Shown in pieces: positions 32,779-43,934 of a stretch of DNA of 64,000 nt (its first letter is position 1; each line of letters starts with the position of its first letter). The stretch is from the NCBI GenBank assembly GCA_022539475.1, contig VCMS01000144.1, forward strand, positions 151,302 to 215,301, read 5' to 3'. Both the position numbers and the translations under genes were made by a program. The notes below the pieces were generated by a model. The model saw only the letters and a program-made list of their open reading frames with translations. It was not told the origin of the DNA and did no database searches. This stretch comes from Gracilaria domingensis. Lineage: Eukaryota; Rhodophyta; Florideophyceae; Gracilariales; Gracilariaceae.

Positions 32779-33544
32779 TGTTGGGGAAGTGGCTGAGAGT
32801 GGCCGTGACAATTAGAGGGATGCGAGAAGCCCTCACACTAATATACAAGTGCAAGCCAACCTGCTGAGAGAGAGAAGACGTCACGGAAGCAGATGTCTAA
32901 GGCACGGTAAGCACTCTCAGCAACGGTAAGAACTCTCGGCAACGGTAAGCAATTTCAGCAATGGTATGCCCAGTAAGCAGAACGGGCAATAAAACGCGAA
33001 ATGACGAAGCAACGGAACAGAAGCAATACGTAGAAATAATGGGAGTGTTGCGTGGAGATGTCTGGTGGTTCTAGAACACTCCGAAATGATTCTTGATTGG
33101 ACGAAGACATTATTTTCCTCCCTGATTCTCATGACATCGATCTGGGGAAGATCTTTCAGAACTCGCAACGTGGAGAATTGTCTGGAACCTTCTAAACACC
33201 TCGTCAGAAGGCTTTGATTCGCTGGAAATGCCGGAGGAGGATCTAATAAGCGGCTTGTAGGGCGACAAAATGTCTACAAAATTCTTGCGAGGTGCGTAGA
33301 AATTAGAATAACGTAGAAATAATTTCTACAATATGCTATCCTCAAACAAAACCTAGGATAGAGTGTAGCAATCGTCTATATAAGCTGGTTGTAATTCGAG
33401 TTGACCCTTCTTCGGTCCTCTTCAACCATCCATCACCCACCACACCCCCACATAAACAGCAGCCCCTGCTGGTCAACCTTCCACTGAACGTTTTCCTTTC
33501 TTCTTCCATTTAGTGTGGTGGGCTTTCCTAAATTATTACCTATC
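32779..33544 (+). repeat. Probable LTR with promoter of the gag-chromodomain element
   Basis: A purine-rich run (AAAAAAAAGGAGGGGGCGG, 32751-32770) precedes TGTTGGGGAAGTGG. GCACGGTAAG/CAACGGTAAG words recur at 32900-32950. CTATATAAGC at 33376 is a good TATA box upstream of the gag gene at 33945. The 3' limit is uncertain and no second copy is in the window. Confidence 0.4.
33376..33383 (+). promoter_or_regulatory. TATA box
   Basis: TATATAAG about 570 bases upstream of the gag ATG, inside the probable LTR. Confidence 0.5.
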
Positions 33545-33944
33545 CCCCCTTTTTTGGCCACTTGATGGTTCTGGCCTTTCTCTATTTTTCTTTTTTCTTT
33601 TCTTCTTTTCCTTCGCCTACCTCTCGGAATTGGCTAACGTTATTTCCTTTTATTATTTCGAGTTCGTGTCTGGATTTTGACACGGACTTTTGCCGAGTGG
33701 AGTCGAGCTTGTGTCTGAAGTTTGGCACGAGCTCTAGCCTTTTGGTTTTGAGTCTGTGTCTGGAGTTTGACACAGATTTTAGCCGAATTATTTCACGTCC
33801 TCGTCTGGAGTTGGCGTGGGCCCTAGCCGTTTTCTTATTTGTTGCTTATTTTATTGTGCACATCTGCATATTGCCATTAATTTGGCTGGTACCCCCTGGC
33901 ACTTCCGTTGGGTTTGTCATCACCGGCGTCATTCTGTTACAAAA

Positions 33945-34787
33945 ATGACGTCCACATGGTACCCCCAGCAAGGCCTCGTACCGCGTGAAGCTATTATGTC
34001 ATTCAACGGGTCTTCCACAGATATCAGGAAGTTCCGCTTCTATTTTGCGAATGTTGCTACTCCTGGCATGGATGACGCTGACAGAGCTCTGAAGCTTCTT
34101 GGTTATTTGGAGGGAGAAGGTTTCCACTTTTGTTACGACACCTATGCCCCCGAATGGGTCTCTGACGAGCGAGCTTATGATTACGAGGGAGTGAAGCAAG
34201 CCCTCATTGACCGCTTTATGGCTGCAGTAGAACCGGAGGAGCAGATCCGTCGTGCCGTCGCTGCTCGTATAGACTACGAGGACCTTTTGGGGTCTCTAAA
34301 GAAGATGGACGCCTGCTTTGAGTTAGCAGGGTTCAATGAGAAAGCACATTTTGGCCTTCTCCGTAATGGTGCTATGGAGTATGCGGATCTGGCCCAGTTT
34401 CTGATCTTTCGCGGGTCTGACAATTATGAAGCCTTCAAGCGTCTCGTCAAATCCTTCGTTGCTGGAACGAAAGCCCTGGGTTCCTATGGAGCATTGAGTG
34501 CGCTTCCGCCGCCCAAGCAACTACTGCAGAGGCCGTGGAAGTCGAAGACCGCACGCCCGAGTGCAGCGCCACTAGAAGACAAAGTTGAGCGACTGGCTGA
34601 GCAGATGGCGGAGCTTCACCTCCTTGTGAAGAAGAACCAGAGTGGTGGACCTCGGCAAGAAATGGATCAGACGTGTTCTTACTGTCAGCAAATGGGTCAC
34701 TTTTCCAATCTTTGTGAGTTGAACCCACACCGCAGCACCCGTTGCGGTCGTTGTGGGAGACTGAGACATTCCGCCGTGACTTTTTGA
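33945..34787 (+). pseudogene. Ty3-type gag with CCHC knuckle
   Basis: ATG at 33945 (MTSTWYPQQGLVPREAIMSF). An upstream extension of the same frame to 33816 exists but is hydrophobic and unlikely. The core resembles retrotransposon gag (FRFYFANVATPGMDDADRAL, VKQALIDRFMAAV). A coiled-coil-like stretch (DKVERLAEQMAELHLLVKK) precedes the zinc knuckle CSYCQQMGHFSNLC. TGA at 34785 ends the frame early; related sequence continues in other frames. It differs from E2/E3 gag, so this is another Ty3 family. Confidence 0.8.
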
Positions 34788-34861
34788 TCTTAGCCTAAGG
34801 ACGACGCAGAACGCATATATCACTTGAAGGGGCGAGGCCGGAGTCAGCCGCCGAGAGGCCC

Positions 34862-35467
34862 TTGAAGGAGAGAAATGCCCTCAGTAAGGTTGAGGAGAAC
34901 CACGTTTCAGTTGTGGTTAATGACTTCGATGATGAGGAAGTTGTTACTGCAACGAAGAGAGATGCGGATGGTGCTCCTCTACCGAAGCAGCCGCGTATGG
35001 ATGCGCTACCTGGTACCTCACCAGCGATGTTCCCACAGAACCAAGGCAATGGACCGGTCCCTAAACCTCCAGTCGGAAGCTCAAAGAACAAGTCAAAGCG
35101 CCGTAACACGTCGCGCTCGAAATCAAAGACCAAGCCTACAAATATCAAGATCCAGGAGCACATCGGCAAGTACAACGTCTACAAGGAACTTGCCAAAGCC
35201 CCGTCGGGTATTACATTCGGCCAGTTGGACCGTGATGATGCTGACGAAGCGAAGAAGGATCTTCAAGTGTCGAGCTTCGTGGGAGATCCGCTTCCAACGG
35301 AGCATTACCGTGCGCAAGCCGGACACGTGCCAGCCACAGACCTGGTGCCGCGAAAAAACAAAAATTCCGAATTTGAATCGGCACGCGCCCGCCATGAGGC
35401 GGTGCATAGCTCTGCTACCGTAACGCGCTGCGAACCGCCGCCACGGCACATGCCAGAAAACCACTAG
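34862..35467 (+). pseudogene. Gag-pol linker of the 34-36 kb element
   Basis: 201 codons of basic, Ser/Lys-rich sequence with KELAKAPSGITFGQLDRDDA, the type of conserved block found before the protease in many Ty3 elements. The sequence then passes directly to a chromodomain-type C-terminus without protease, RT, RNase H or integrase. Confidence 0.55.
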
Positions 35468-35980
35468 TTGGCACGCCGCACAGCGAACCGTTCACAGTTA
35501 CTACGGGAGATTGCGCCGGAACGCCGGAAACTCGCCGTTCGAGAAGACCGAAGTTCGGTTACAGCCCCGCAACTTGGGAGCGAGAACCAGGAGCCTGGAA
35601 GCATGAGTGTCAGGAGAACACCATGGTCAAAATGGCCCTCGCCTGGCGTACAGGATGCATTGCCGTCAGGACGGAGGCCGCAAGCAACTGGTGAAGCCTA
35701 CGACGGGGGAAGCAACAATGACGCCTCGGGAGAGGATACATCGACAAAGCCGCATCCTGATCGGAAGTTCCTCGATGAGGAGTATGTCATCGACCGTCTG
35801 GTAAGTCACGGCTACGCCCCTGACAGGGAACTACTGTATCGAGTCTGTTTGTACGGCTACGCCTCTTCAGAGGATACGAACGAGCCCATTGAGCATCTGC
35901 CTCGCACCAAGGTCTTGCAGTTCCACCGTCGCACATGGACACCGATACTGGCTACGCTGGATAAATCACAAGTGGGTTGA
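35468..35980 (+). pseudogene. Chromodomain C-terminus of the 34-36 kb element
   Basis: EYVIDRLVSHGYAPDRELLY, RVCLYGYASSEDTNEPIEHL and the end LATLDKSQVG match the pol C-termini of E1 and E2. The Arg-Trp of the chromodomain core (VRWYGY) is Cys-Leu here, so methyl-lysine binding is doubtful. No pol enzyme domain lies between this and gag. Confidence 0.75.
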
Positions 35981-37560
35981 CCACCCACAACTTATGAGAT
36001 ATGCGGTCTCAGACGTAATATGGCGCTTCATGCGGATGCAACTACGTTGATACTAATATGCCGCTCTATGCGGAAAGCCTTTGCTGAACAAACAAGCAGC
36101 GAAACGCGGAAGCCACTTACAATGGAGAAAAAGATGATGAAGAAAGAAGCCTAGGAAGAAGGAGAAGAAGCCAGGAAACTGGAAGGGAGACTACGAGGTT
36201 TTGTCGCTACAGCCGCTCTGCGAAGAGCTAGCCTTCTCTTTTGGGCCATTTGCAACAGCCTCGAACGGGGTATTGCCAACTGAGAAGGGGGAGAACAAGA
36301 AGAAAATTTTGAGCCATGCCGGCAACGGCCTAATGAACTACCTCTACTATACGGGCCATTCCTTGCCGTCTATACCCCCCTTTGGTGCCACTACATATCG
36401 CACATTGCCGAATCTCGTCGGTTTCTTTGCCGCAAAGAGGGATTTACATTTGCCATTACTGAGAAATTGCGCTTGACCGTTTTAGCTGTTCACGGTTTCA
36501 TGACCCAATTTATTTTTTTAGATGTATGCGCGCTCATGAATGCCTGCTATCTGTTTCACCGTTCTACGGCATGTACGCAGTCCGTTCGTTAACGGTACGG
36601 CTTCATTCGTGATGAAGGGTTGAGCTCTACAGTGCTAGTACACTGCACCGGACTTGTGCCGTATCCGTCACACCGCATTTCCGAAGATCTCGACATCATT
36701 AGGCAACCTCTCTAGATGCTATGAAGCCCCTTTGTGAGGTCTTTTTCTCTTTCGGAAGATTGAGCACGAAGTTACGAAGTCATCTCGGTCGGTCATTCAA
36801 CTTGCCCTTTCGGGACGTCCGGACTGGAACGATCGCGTTTGACGCACTTAATCCGGTGAATTCCGATTTCTCGACGTCAATTAACTTCAATTAGAGAGAC
36901 TTAAACTTGACCGAGACAGATTACTGCCGTCTGCAACGGTTCCTGAGTTATGGCGTTCGCGAAACCCCCCTTCGTCGAGCTATTTTTCGCACAACTTGGG
37001 GGCACGCTATCTCCGCAATGCGACTGCTGATTACTCCAGGAACTGACTTCTGAATAGAACTTTGGTAGAGCTACAAGGAGTGCTAAAGAACACTGACTTC
37101 AGTTCACATTCGAGCCGCCGAGCGGAGGTGTTCAGTTCGCCGATTTTCGGTTGTTTACACTGAGGCCGAACCGAAATGACCTCGTTTGAGGCACTTTTCG
37201 GTCTTCGAATCCGGCTTTCTTTAGCTCATTCGTCTCCCACGAGTTAGAAAAATCACCAGACGAACCCGTTTGTTCCGTGCGTTACGGGAAGCCGGAAAGT
37301 TGGAACGAGCGAAATGGGTGAACGAGCTACTGTAGGCGATATTAGTCAGGAGTTTTTGCTCGAGAACGGCCACTTTAATGGAGTTGGGTCTCTCTGTCGA
37401 GAACGTTGGACTGCTGGGAGGATGTCCAGTACTTGATGAAGCCGCTACAGCGCGGATGGGAGATTGTTCCCGGTACGATGAAGCAACGCCGAAAATACGG
37501 ATGTCCGACTGAGGAAGCCCACAATGGGTCAAAGAAGCGATACTTATCGGGTGTTCTCGC
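35981..37560. other. Region without recognised genes
   Basis: A purine-rich run (GAAGAAGGAGAAGAAGCC near 36153) follows the element and may be its PPT. 36480-37220 contains LTR-like words but no clean boundary. I do not support the short open frames as genes. Confidence 0.4.
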
Positions 37561-37576
37561 CTTGAGAAGGGGGAGA

Positions 37577-38300
37577 TGTAGTACAATGCCCTCTCAGAGA
37601 AGGCCACTTCTATGGGGTTTGGGCGGAAACGCCATCGATGGAGGTGGTGCATTGTGGGCTGGCCCCCTTTCAGGGTATGCCTAGGAAGAGCAGTGTTTCT
37701 GCACACGTGTGCTGAGTTGGTCGATGCCGGGTGCGCCGTGGAAAGCCTACCACGGTTTCACACGTGTAGAATGTTGGCCAGCAGGGCCGGATAGTTAGAT
37801 ATTTTTAGTTGATATTTTCAAGTGCCCTATATAGGTGGCGACACCTGCCGCTACTGTACGGGAAGTAAACCTCAAGGAGGCTTCCGGCTCTGACTCTCTT
37901 GCCGTTTGCGAACGTTCTTCGTCCCTAACCGGGCAAACCGCCGCGATCCCGGGCTAGTCATCCAACCTCTACCACTTAGGAGTCCTAGACCGTCGTTACG
38001 GCATCTTTTCTATTGTTTTATTGTTATCGTTTCCGTCATACGGCTCTTATCACTCTGCCCTGTTATACAGGTTTGGCCCACATTGTCTGGGAATATTTGT
38101 CGATTGCACGAGTCAGTGCACCGCTACGCGGCTTGTTTGTTGTTTTTATTGCCCAACACGGTTGGCCCAGATATCTTCACTCGCTGTGGCACGCCAGAAT
38201 ATCCGGATACCTACCTCAATTCTTCCTATTTACCTCTGATTGCCCACCCCGGACGGGGCCACCCGGATTTACCCGCGGCTCGTTTCAGCCATACTGGAGG
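37577..38300 (+). repeat. LTR of family 3, first copy
   Basis: TTGAGAAGGGGGAGA (37562-37576) looks like a PPT and TGTAGTACAATGCCC an LTR start. From about 37680 to 38293 the sequence is nearly identical to 39383-40003 and resembles 53715-54080. It contains CCCTATATAGGTGG (about 37824). The 5' part differs from the second copy, so the two have recombined or diverged; the 3' limit is approximate. Confidence 0.6.
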
Positions 38301-38519
38301 GCTCTACCGCTGCATCTACCTTTATATGGAGCAGGTTTCGAACACCCTGTCGGTGCGCTTTCCACGACACGGCTCTTGTTGACCCACGCGTGGGATTGCA
38401 CCACAAAGATACCGGAGCCTGGCAGGAAGAATAGGCCGAGCCCAGAGGATCAGCTTCTACTGTCGCTGAACGGTGTCCGAATATCGGTCGATCTCGTCTA
38501 ACTAATTGGCTAGATGGTC

Positions 38520-39041
38520 GCCATAGCCGATCTCGCCGAAAGTTCGGTGACGTGCCACGCCCTACTGGTGCTGCCGGCACTGGATGCTCTTTCGGAGCCC
38601 GGAAGTGTCGCGCGTACCCAATGCGGGCCATCTCACTGCAAGCAAATTGTCTCGTCTCGTTTCGACCTACGAGCAGGCAACTGGGTGTGACCGCAACGCG
38701 AGCGATCTATTCCCAGGAACGGGTAACGTCAGCATGAAGCCCACCAGGGAGTGACCGTCGACAGCGTACGAGTCGACGAGCTCTGTATCCCGAACGTCTT
38801 CCGCATCAAGCCAGGGAGCCTGGGCGAAAAGGAAACGGTGCGGGTGCCGATCTTGGATGCGCAGTGCGCCTGCAGTAGGCCATCCCCCCAGCGTAGCTGG
38901 AATTTCAGCGTTGAACCAGTCCCACACGGGCGCAGTGCCAACCTGAGGTGCGGCGTGATCTTGTCCGGAAGAACTAGGCTGAGAGGCAGTCGCAGACTGC
39001 GGCAGTGGCACAGACCGGAATGGCGGGTTGGAAACTTGCAT
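38520..39041 (-). pseudogene. Opposite-strand accessory ORF fragment (third copy)
   Basis: The open frame 38667-39041 matches the N-terminal-central part of the E2 accessory ORF: GGWPTAGALRIQD against AGWIARESLLVQD, APWLDAEDVRDTELVDSY against APWFHPTAVRNSALMDSY. After a stop, the same frame continues with EMARIGYARHFR (against AMARLAYFRKD). It is on the strand opposite to its LTRs, as in E2. It is broken, with the C-terminal half missing. Confidence 0.65.
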
Positions 39042-39259
39042 ACATGCCGTCGAAGCCGGGTGAGCATTGGGTGTGTTGGAAATCGTAGAAGAGCTCGATA
39101 TTGCGAGTTACGCTATTGTCACAGGTGGTGTTGATGGTTCCGAACAGTTCTCGGCAGACCCGTCTTGGGAGACATCCTCATATACCTAATCCTCATATAC
39201 CTCCATCGCGAGGCGCGTCGAGCCGACGAAGTCGGTATCTCAGCCAGAGGAGGAGAAGA

Positions 39260-40012
39260 TGTAGAGCAAAACGCCCTGAAGAAGGATGCACTGAGGTGCT
39301 TCTCTTAGTTCGTAGATCCGTTACCGGCTTTGACACCTCATGTTATGAGAGGCTACTGTGGTAATGGCCGTATTTTGGGGTACGCCTAAGAAGGGTAGCG
39401 TTTCTGCACACGTGTGCGGAGCTGGCCCGATGCCGGGTGCGCCGTGGAAAGCCTACCACGGTTTCACACGTGTAGAATGTTGGCCAGCAGGGCCGGATAG
39501 TTAGATATTTTTAGTTGATATTTTCAAGTGCCCTATATAGGTGGCGACACCTACCGCTACTGTACGGGAAGTAAACCCCAAGGAGGCTTCCGGCTCTAAC
39601 TCTCTTGCCGTTTGCGAACGTTCTTCGTCCCTAACCGGGCAAACCGCCGCAATTCCGGGCTAGTCATCCAACCTCTACCACTTAGAAGTCCTAGACCGTC
39701 GTTACGGCATCTTTTCTATTGTTTTATTGTTATCGTTTCCGTCATACGGCTCTTATCACTCTGCCCTGTTATACAGGTCTGGCCCACATTGTCTGGGAAT
39801 ATTTGTCGAGTGCACGAGTCAGTGCACCGCTACGCGGCTTGTTTGTTGTTCTTATTGCGCAACACGGTTGGCCCAGATATCTCCACTCGCTGTGGCACGC
39901 CAGAATATCCGGATACCTACCCCAATTCTTCCTATTTACCTCCGATTGCCCACCCCGGACGGGGCCACCCGGATTTACCCGCGGCTCGTTTCAGCCCTAC
40001 TAGAGGGTTCTG
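39260..40012 (+). repeat. LTR of family 3, second copy, 3' truncated
   Basis: It begins TGTAGAGCAAAACGCC after the purine-rich AGAGGAGGAGAAGA. Homology with the first copy and with 53604-54080 runs to about 40003. The end is replaced by the CMC transposase pseudogene at about 40013. Confidence 0.75.
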
Positions 40013-41214
40013 CCACAAGAATGGACTTTTCTCACTCTTGATACATTGCAAAAAAATCATCACGTCTTCCAAGCAGCATGCCTCAAAATTTCTGGGAGCG
40101 TTCCATTCATCTGCGCTTGGAACACTCAAATTTCATGTATTAGACCATATTGTGGATGACATACTTCGTCTAGGTAGTATCAAGTACTCTGATGCTGGAG
40201 TATATGAACACGCTCATTTGCTTTTCAAAAGAAATTATCCGAAGATTTCCTGTCGAACCACCTCAGCGGTTGCGGAGACAATTCAATCCATTGAACATCG
40301 AGAAAGACGGAAGCAGTAGAGAGAAGGATTTTAAGCACGCCAGAACATTTCATCTCGAATCATGCCACCAAAGATATTTCCCAGAATGTCCAGAGATGGG
40401 ATCAATATCGAGCTCGAGGATATCATTGAATGCGAATCTATATTATCATCAGCGTCAGACACTTTCGACTTCGATGCATCCAACATTATTGCAAAATGGT
40501 TCAGCTCAGAAACAGAAACCGTACTATCCCAAATCGGAGAGACAGGAATCACACCGTTCGTGAATCTTACAAAAGAAGTGCTCTCAGAAAAACATGCAGA
40601 ATACGTCATGAAGGATATCACCCTCTTCTTTGTGGAGTCCGGTTTTATACCTTGAGCGGTACCTCCAACTCTCCAAGACTACGAACAAGTAGCAAACAAC
40701 ATCACATTGACAGCACAGAATTTCAGAATGGCAGCGGGTTTTTGCGTGCCCAGAATTCGAGCCCTCGCAAACTCCCAAGTTCTCACCGATTATGGTAAAA
40801 GGGAACAATTAGAACGCGTCAGGTATTGAGTCAGTATGGTCTGCTCAGACGGGAGCACTTGTTATATCATCTTCAAAGACGCACCTTCACGTATCCGAAG
40901 AATTTGCTTTCATGCGATACTTTGAAGGGGTTTTACCGGTTACAAACATAGACAGAATGCTTGGTTGCGTTCCCTTGAGATGGGCTACGGATGGCGAATT
41001 GGGCCATAAAGCACCGGCAATTGCAACTATCTCCAGATCGAGAAGCATTCAAAACACCACTCCATGGTTTGGATGGACAACGCTACCAGCTATTTTGGGT
41101 ACCTTTCATGCCGTTCGTTCTAATTATCCATCCAGACCCTTTCGAGATCCATCGCATTGGTATGAGCACCGTTTCTACGTTAATCGTTTCTACCGCGAAC
41201 CAACAAAAAAGTAG
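40013..41214 (+). pseudogene. CMC/Plavaka-like transposase, C-terminal half
   Basis: The first frame (to 40319) has FHVLDHIVDDILRLGSIKYS, DAGVYEHAHLLFKRNYPK and AVAETIQSIEH, clearly related to the G1 transposase (HLLDHLVDDIRRLGSIKY). After a frame change, 40362-40655 has WFSSETETVLSQIGETGI, matching the G1 segment DTRSILDQIGEQALPP. Further frames lead to 40912-41214 with FEGVLPVTNIDRMLGCVPLR and the C-terminus FYREPTKK. The N-terminal half is absent. It is less similar to the G1 copy than G1 is to G2 elsewhere, so it belongs to a different element. Confidence 0.8.
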
Positions 41215-41338
41215 CTTTATAAAACATAATATTTCGTAACAACAAGTACCTCACTACACGAGACACACTTTCACTAACGTTCATTCTGCTCCACAAGTTC
41301 AGTACTGGTGTTCATTTTGCATGTAATCTTATGCAACT

Positions 41339-41977
41339 TCATGTCTTGTTGCTCACATTCAGCGAGCGGGAAAGCGCGTCAGCCTGCATATTCAGGGTGC
41401 CCCGTTTGTACCGGACATCATAATCGAATTCCAATAGACGGAGACGCCAACGCATAAGGCGACCCGACGGCTCGGAGATTTGCGTAAGCCAGCGGAGAGC
41501 CGAATGATCGGTATGTACCTGAAAATGGGTTCCCATGAGATAGGGTCTTAAAGTAGACAGCGCCCAAACGACGGCGAGACACTCTTTCTCAGAGACTGAG
41601 TAATTACGCTCATGCACGTTCAATGAACGAGACCAGTATCCAACTGGACGTCGCTTGCCTTCCTTCGAGACTTTAAACAATGCACACCTCATTTGGTGGT
41701 CACTGGAATCAGTATCAACTTCATATGGAAGCCCTGGAGTGGGCAACTCCAAAATCGGCGGAGACGTAACAGCGTCGATTAACGACGAAAAGGCGGATGC
41801 TTCCGCATCGCCGAATGGTTCCAGATTAACTGGCTTTCCTTTCCTGAGAAGAGAGTTGAGAGGAGCTGCAGTATCAGCAAAATTCGGGACGAACCGACGG
41901 TAGACATTACACAAACCGAGAAGTGATCGGAGTTCCGTTTGAGTTGTCGGATGTTTCGCTTCCTTCAGCGATTTCAC
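41339..41977 (-). pseudogene. E3 RT connection and RNase H
   Basis: TELRSLLGLCNVYRRFVPNF, PYEVDTDSSDHQMRCALFKV, GYWSRSLNVHERNYSVSEKE, HFQVHTDHSALRWLTQISEP and MQADALSRS form an uninterrupted RNase H. It keeps Trp at the position where E2 has a TGA. The frame is displaced from the RT segment upstream, and the element ends here. Confidence 0.85.
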
Positions 41978-42025
41978 CGTTACCCCGTCGACCGAGAGTT
42001 TCCCTGGGCGGATAATGTGGCCTAG

Positions 42026-42475
42026 TTATTTCACCGAGTTGGTAAAGAATTCGCATTTCTTGAGCTTCAAGGTAGCACCTGCGTCAGGCAGAACCTGCAT
42101 GATTTCCCTCACATGGGACATATGTTCATCCATACTGTTGGAAAATACGACAATGTCGTCCAAGTACACAAGGCAAGTCTTCCACTTGAATCTGGCCAAC
42201 AGAATATCAATCGCACGCTGAAACGTGGCGGGAGCATTCTTTAGCCCGAAGGCGTTTGAAACGGTACAGTCCTTGGTGACATACAAACGCGGTCTTGTCG
42301 CGATCCTCCTTTCGAATTGGAATCTGCCAGTAACACAAATTGGCGTCAAGGGCGGTAAATACTCTGGCGCTTCCCAGCGAGTCGATGTACTCATCCATCC
42401 GTAGAATTGGATATAAGTCTTTGACGGTAACGGCGTTGAGTCGCCTGTAATCGATGCAAAAACGCCACGATCCAT
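42026..42475 (-). pseudogene. E3 reverse transcriptase, second half
   Basis: KNAPATFQRAIDILLARFKW and the active site CLVYLDDIVVFSNSMDEHMS are in this frame, ending at LKLKKCEFFTNSVK. It overlaps the preceding frame, showing a frameshift near 42240, where the equivalent of the PFGLTNAP block is disrupted. Confidence 0.8.
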
Positions 42476-43934
42476 CCGACTTCAGAACAAGTACAACGGG
42501 CGATGCCCATGACGACTGAGCTGGCTCAATTACGTCGGCATGTAGCATCTTCTCGACTTGAGACTTTTCTTCTTCCCGCGCTTTCGGGCCTGCCCGATAC
42601 GGGTGTTGCGCGATTGGGCGAGTATCTGGGAGCAGATCAATATGGTGCTCCGTAATTCCAATTGTTCCAAGGGAACCGTCCCACATGGGAGTAAATTCTC
42701 TGAGCATGTCTCGCAAATTCTCGCGATGAGACGCTGGGACATGGTCCAGATTCAACTTCTCTAATTCCTCAACAGGATTCGTCTGTTCTGTGCCAGGGGG
42801 TAGCGCTGATTTAACCGGAATGAACGGTCGTTCGTGGCCCGAATTAACTAGATTCACCTCTTCAGTAGCAACTGCTTCCGGTACGGCGGAGTTTCCATTT
42901 CTGGAGGAATCCGACAAAACGGAGTTTCCAGGACGCACCTCCCTCTCCTTGGCTTCGGGCACACCGAGAACCTCGGACGTTGGGATTCTCGTCTGTACGA
43001 GCGCCTTCGGATGCGGCAAAACCGAACCCAGTACCTGGTGTTTGACTAGCCACTGAGTGGTTTTGCCAAAGTTGGCAACCAGTACCTTGAAAGGCTGATC
43101 GGGCTCGATAGAAACAACACCACTAGCTAAAGCGAGCGGTCGCTGATCGTATAACGATGAAGACGGTTGAACTAGTCGAATGAAATGTTGTTTGGAGATG
43201 CACTGCACCCACACGTGGGATTCCGGCGGGATTGAAACGTATTTCGCTATGCGTAGCTTTGTTGATTTGGGATCCACATTTGGAACCTCCTGAGCCACAG
43301 GTAACGGAACGCGCTTCCGGATTGAGCGCCTCAACGGCTTCCGAACAATCGGAATGGTTGTACCGTCTTCCATTTCCACGGTTTTTGCCCTCGGGCGTAT
43401 CGCTTCGACAAAGCGGTCGCAAAAATCACAACCGAGTATAACCGGTGCAGCGAGTGAATCGCAGACAATAAATTCAAGTTTCACCACGTAGGTGCCAAAT
43501 CTCACTTTGAGAGTTGAGTAACCAACCGTGCGCAACGGGTTCTTGTTCGCGTCAGCGATATCCAAGCCTGGACCATAGCGAACGAATTCCCGAAGTGCCG
43601 GGGGCACTAACGTAGAGTGAATGAGATTGGGCGCAGCGCCCGTGTCCAACACAGACAGTTGAGGAACCATGATCTGGTGTGATAAGCCGAGGTCGGCGTA
43701 AATCTTATAATTCCTCCTGGCCATCACAAGGACTCTATTCGGGTTACGGAAATTTCGGGACCGTACCCACGGACGACGGAGAACCGTTAGAAGCTCTGAG
43801 TCAACGTCAAATTGAGCCATCTTCCTCGTAAGGATCTTCCTCTTAGGTAAAGTGACCTGGGAGCGAAGCGGCGGTGCGTCGGGCGTCTGCGACTTCGGCC
43901 CAGGAGACGCCCCTCTCGCAGGGGGAACTCCCAA
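42207..43934 (-). pseudogene. E3 protease and first half of reverse transcriptase
   Basis: 575 codons from the gag-pol junction. Protease motif LSVLDTGAAPNLIHS, then DIADANKNPLRTVG and SLAAPVILGCDFCDRFVEAI. The spacer is followed by RT blocks YRAGPKAREEEKSQVEKML, WRFCIDYRRLNAVTVKDLYP and FTALDANLCYWQIPIRKEDR. It is more intact than the E2 equivalent, because protease and RT are in one frame here. It breaks at 42240. Confidence 0.88.

Larger units (their letters stand above)
33945..35980 (+). mobile_element. Internally deleted Ty3 element (gag plus chromodomain)
   Basis: Gag, a pre-protease linker and the pol C-terminus are adjacent; all enzymatic domains are absent. It is either a simple deletion derivative or a non-autonomous family. 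Confidence 0.65.

Noticed and set aside
37906-38382. Coding gene of 158 codons (also 39612-40319)
   Set aside because: It lies in LTR sequence repeated at both places; only the part after 40013 has protein homology, to a CMC transposase.
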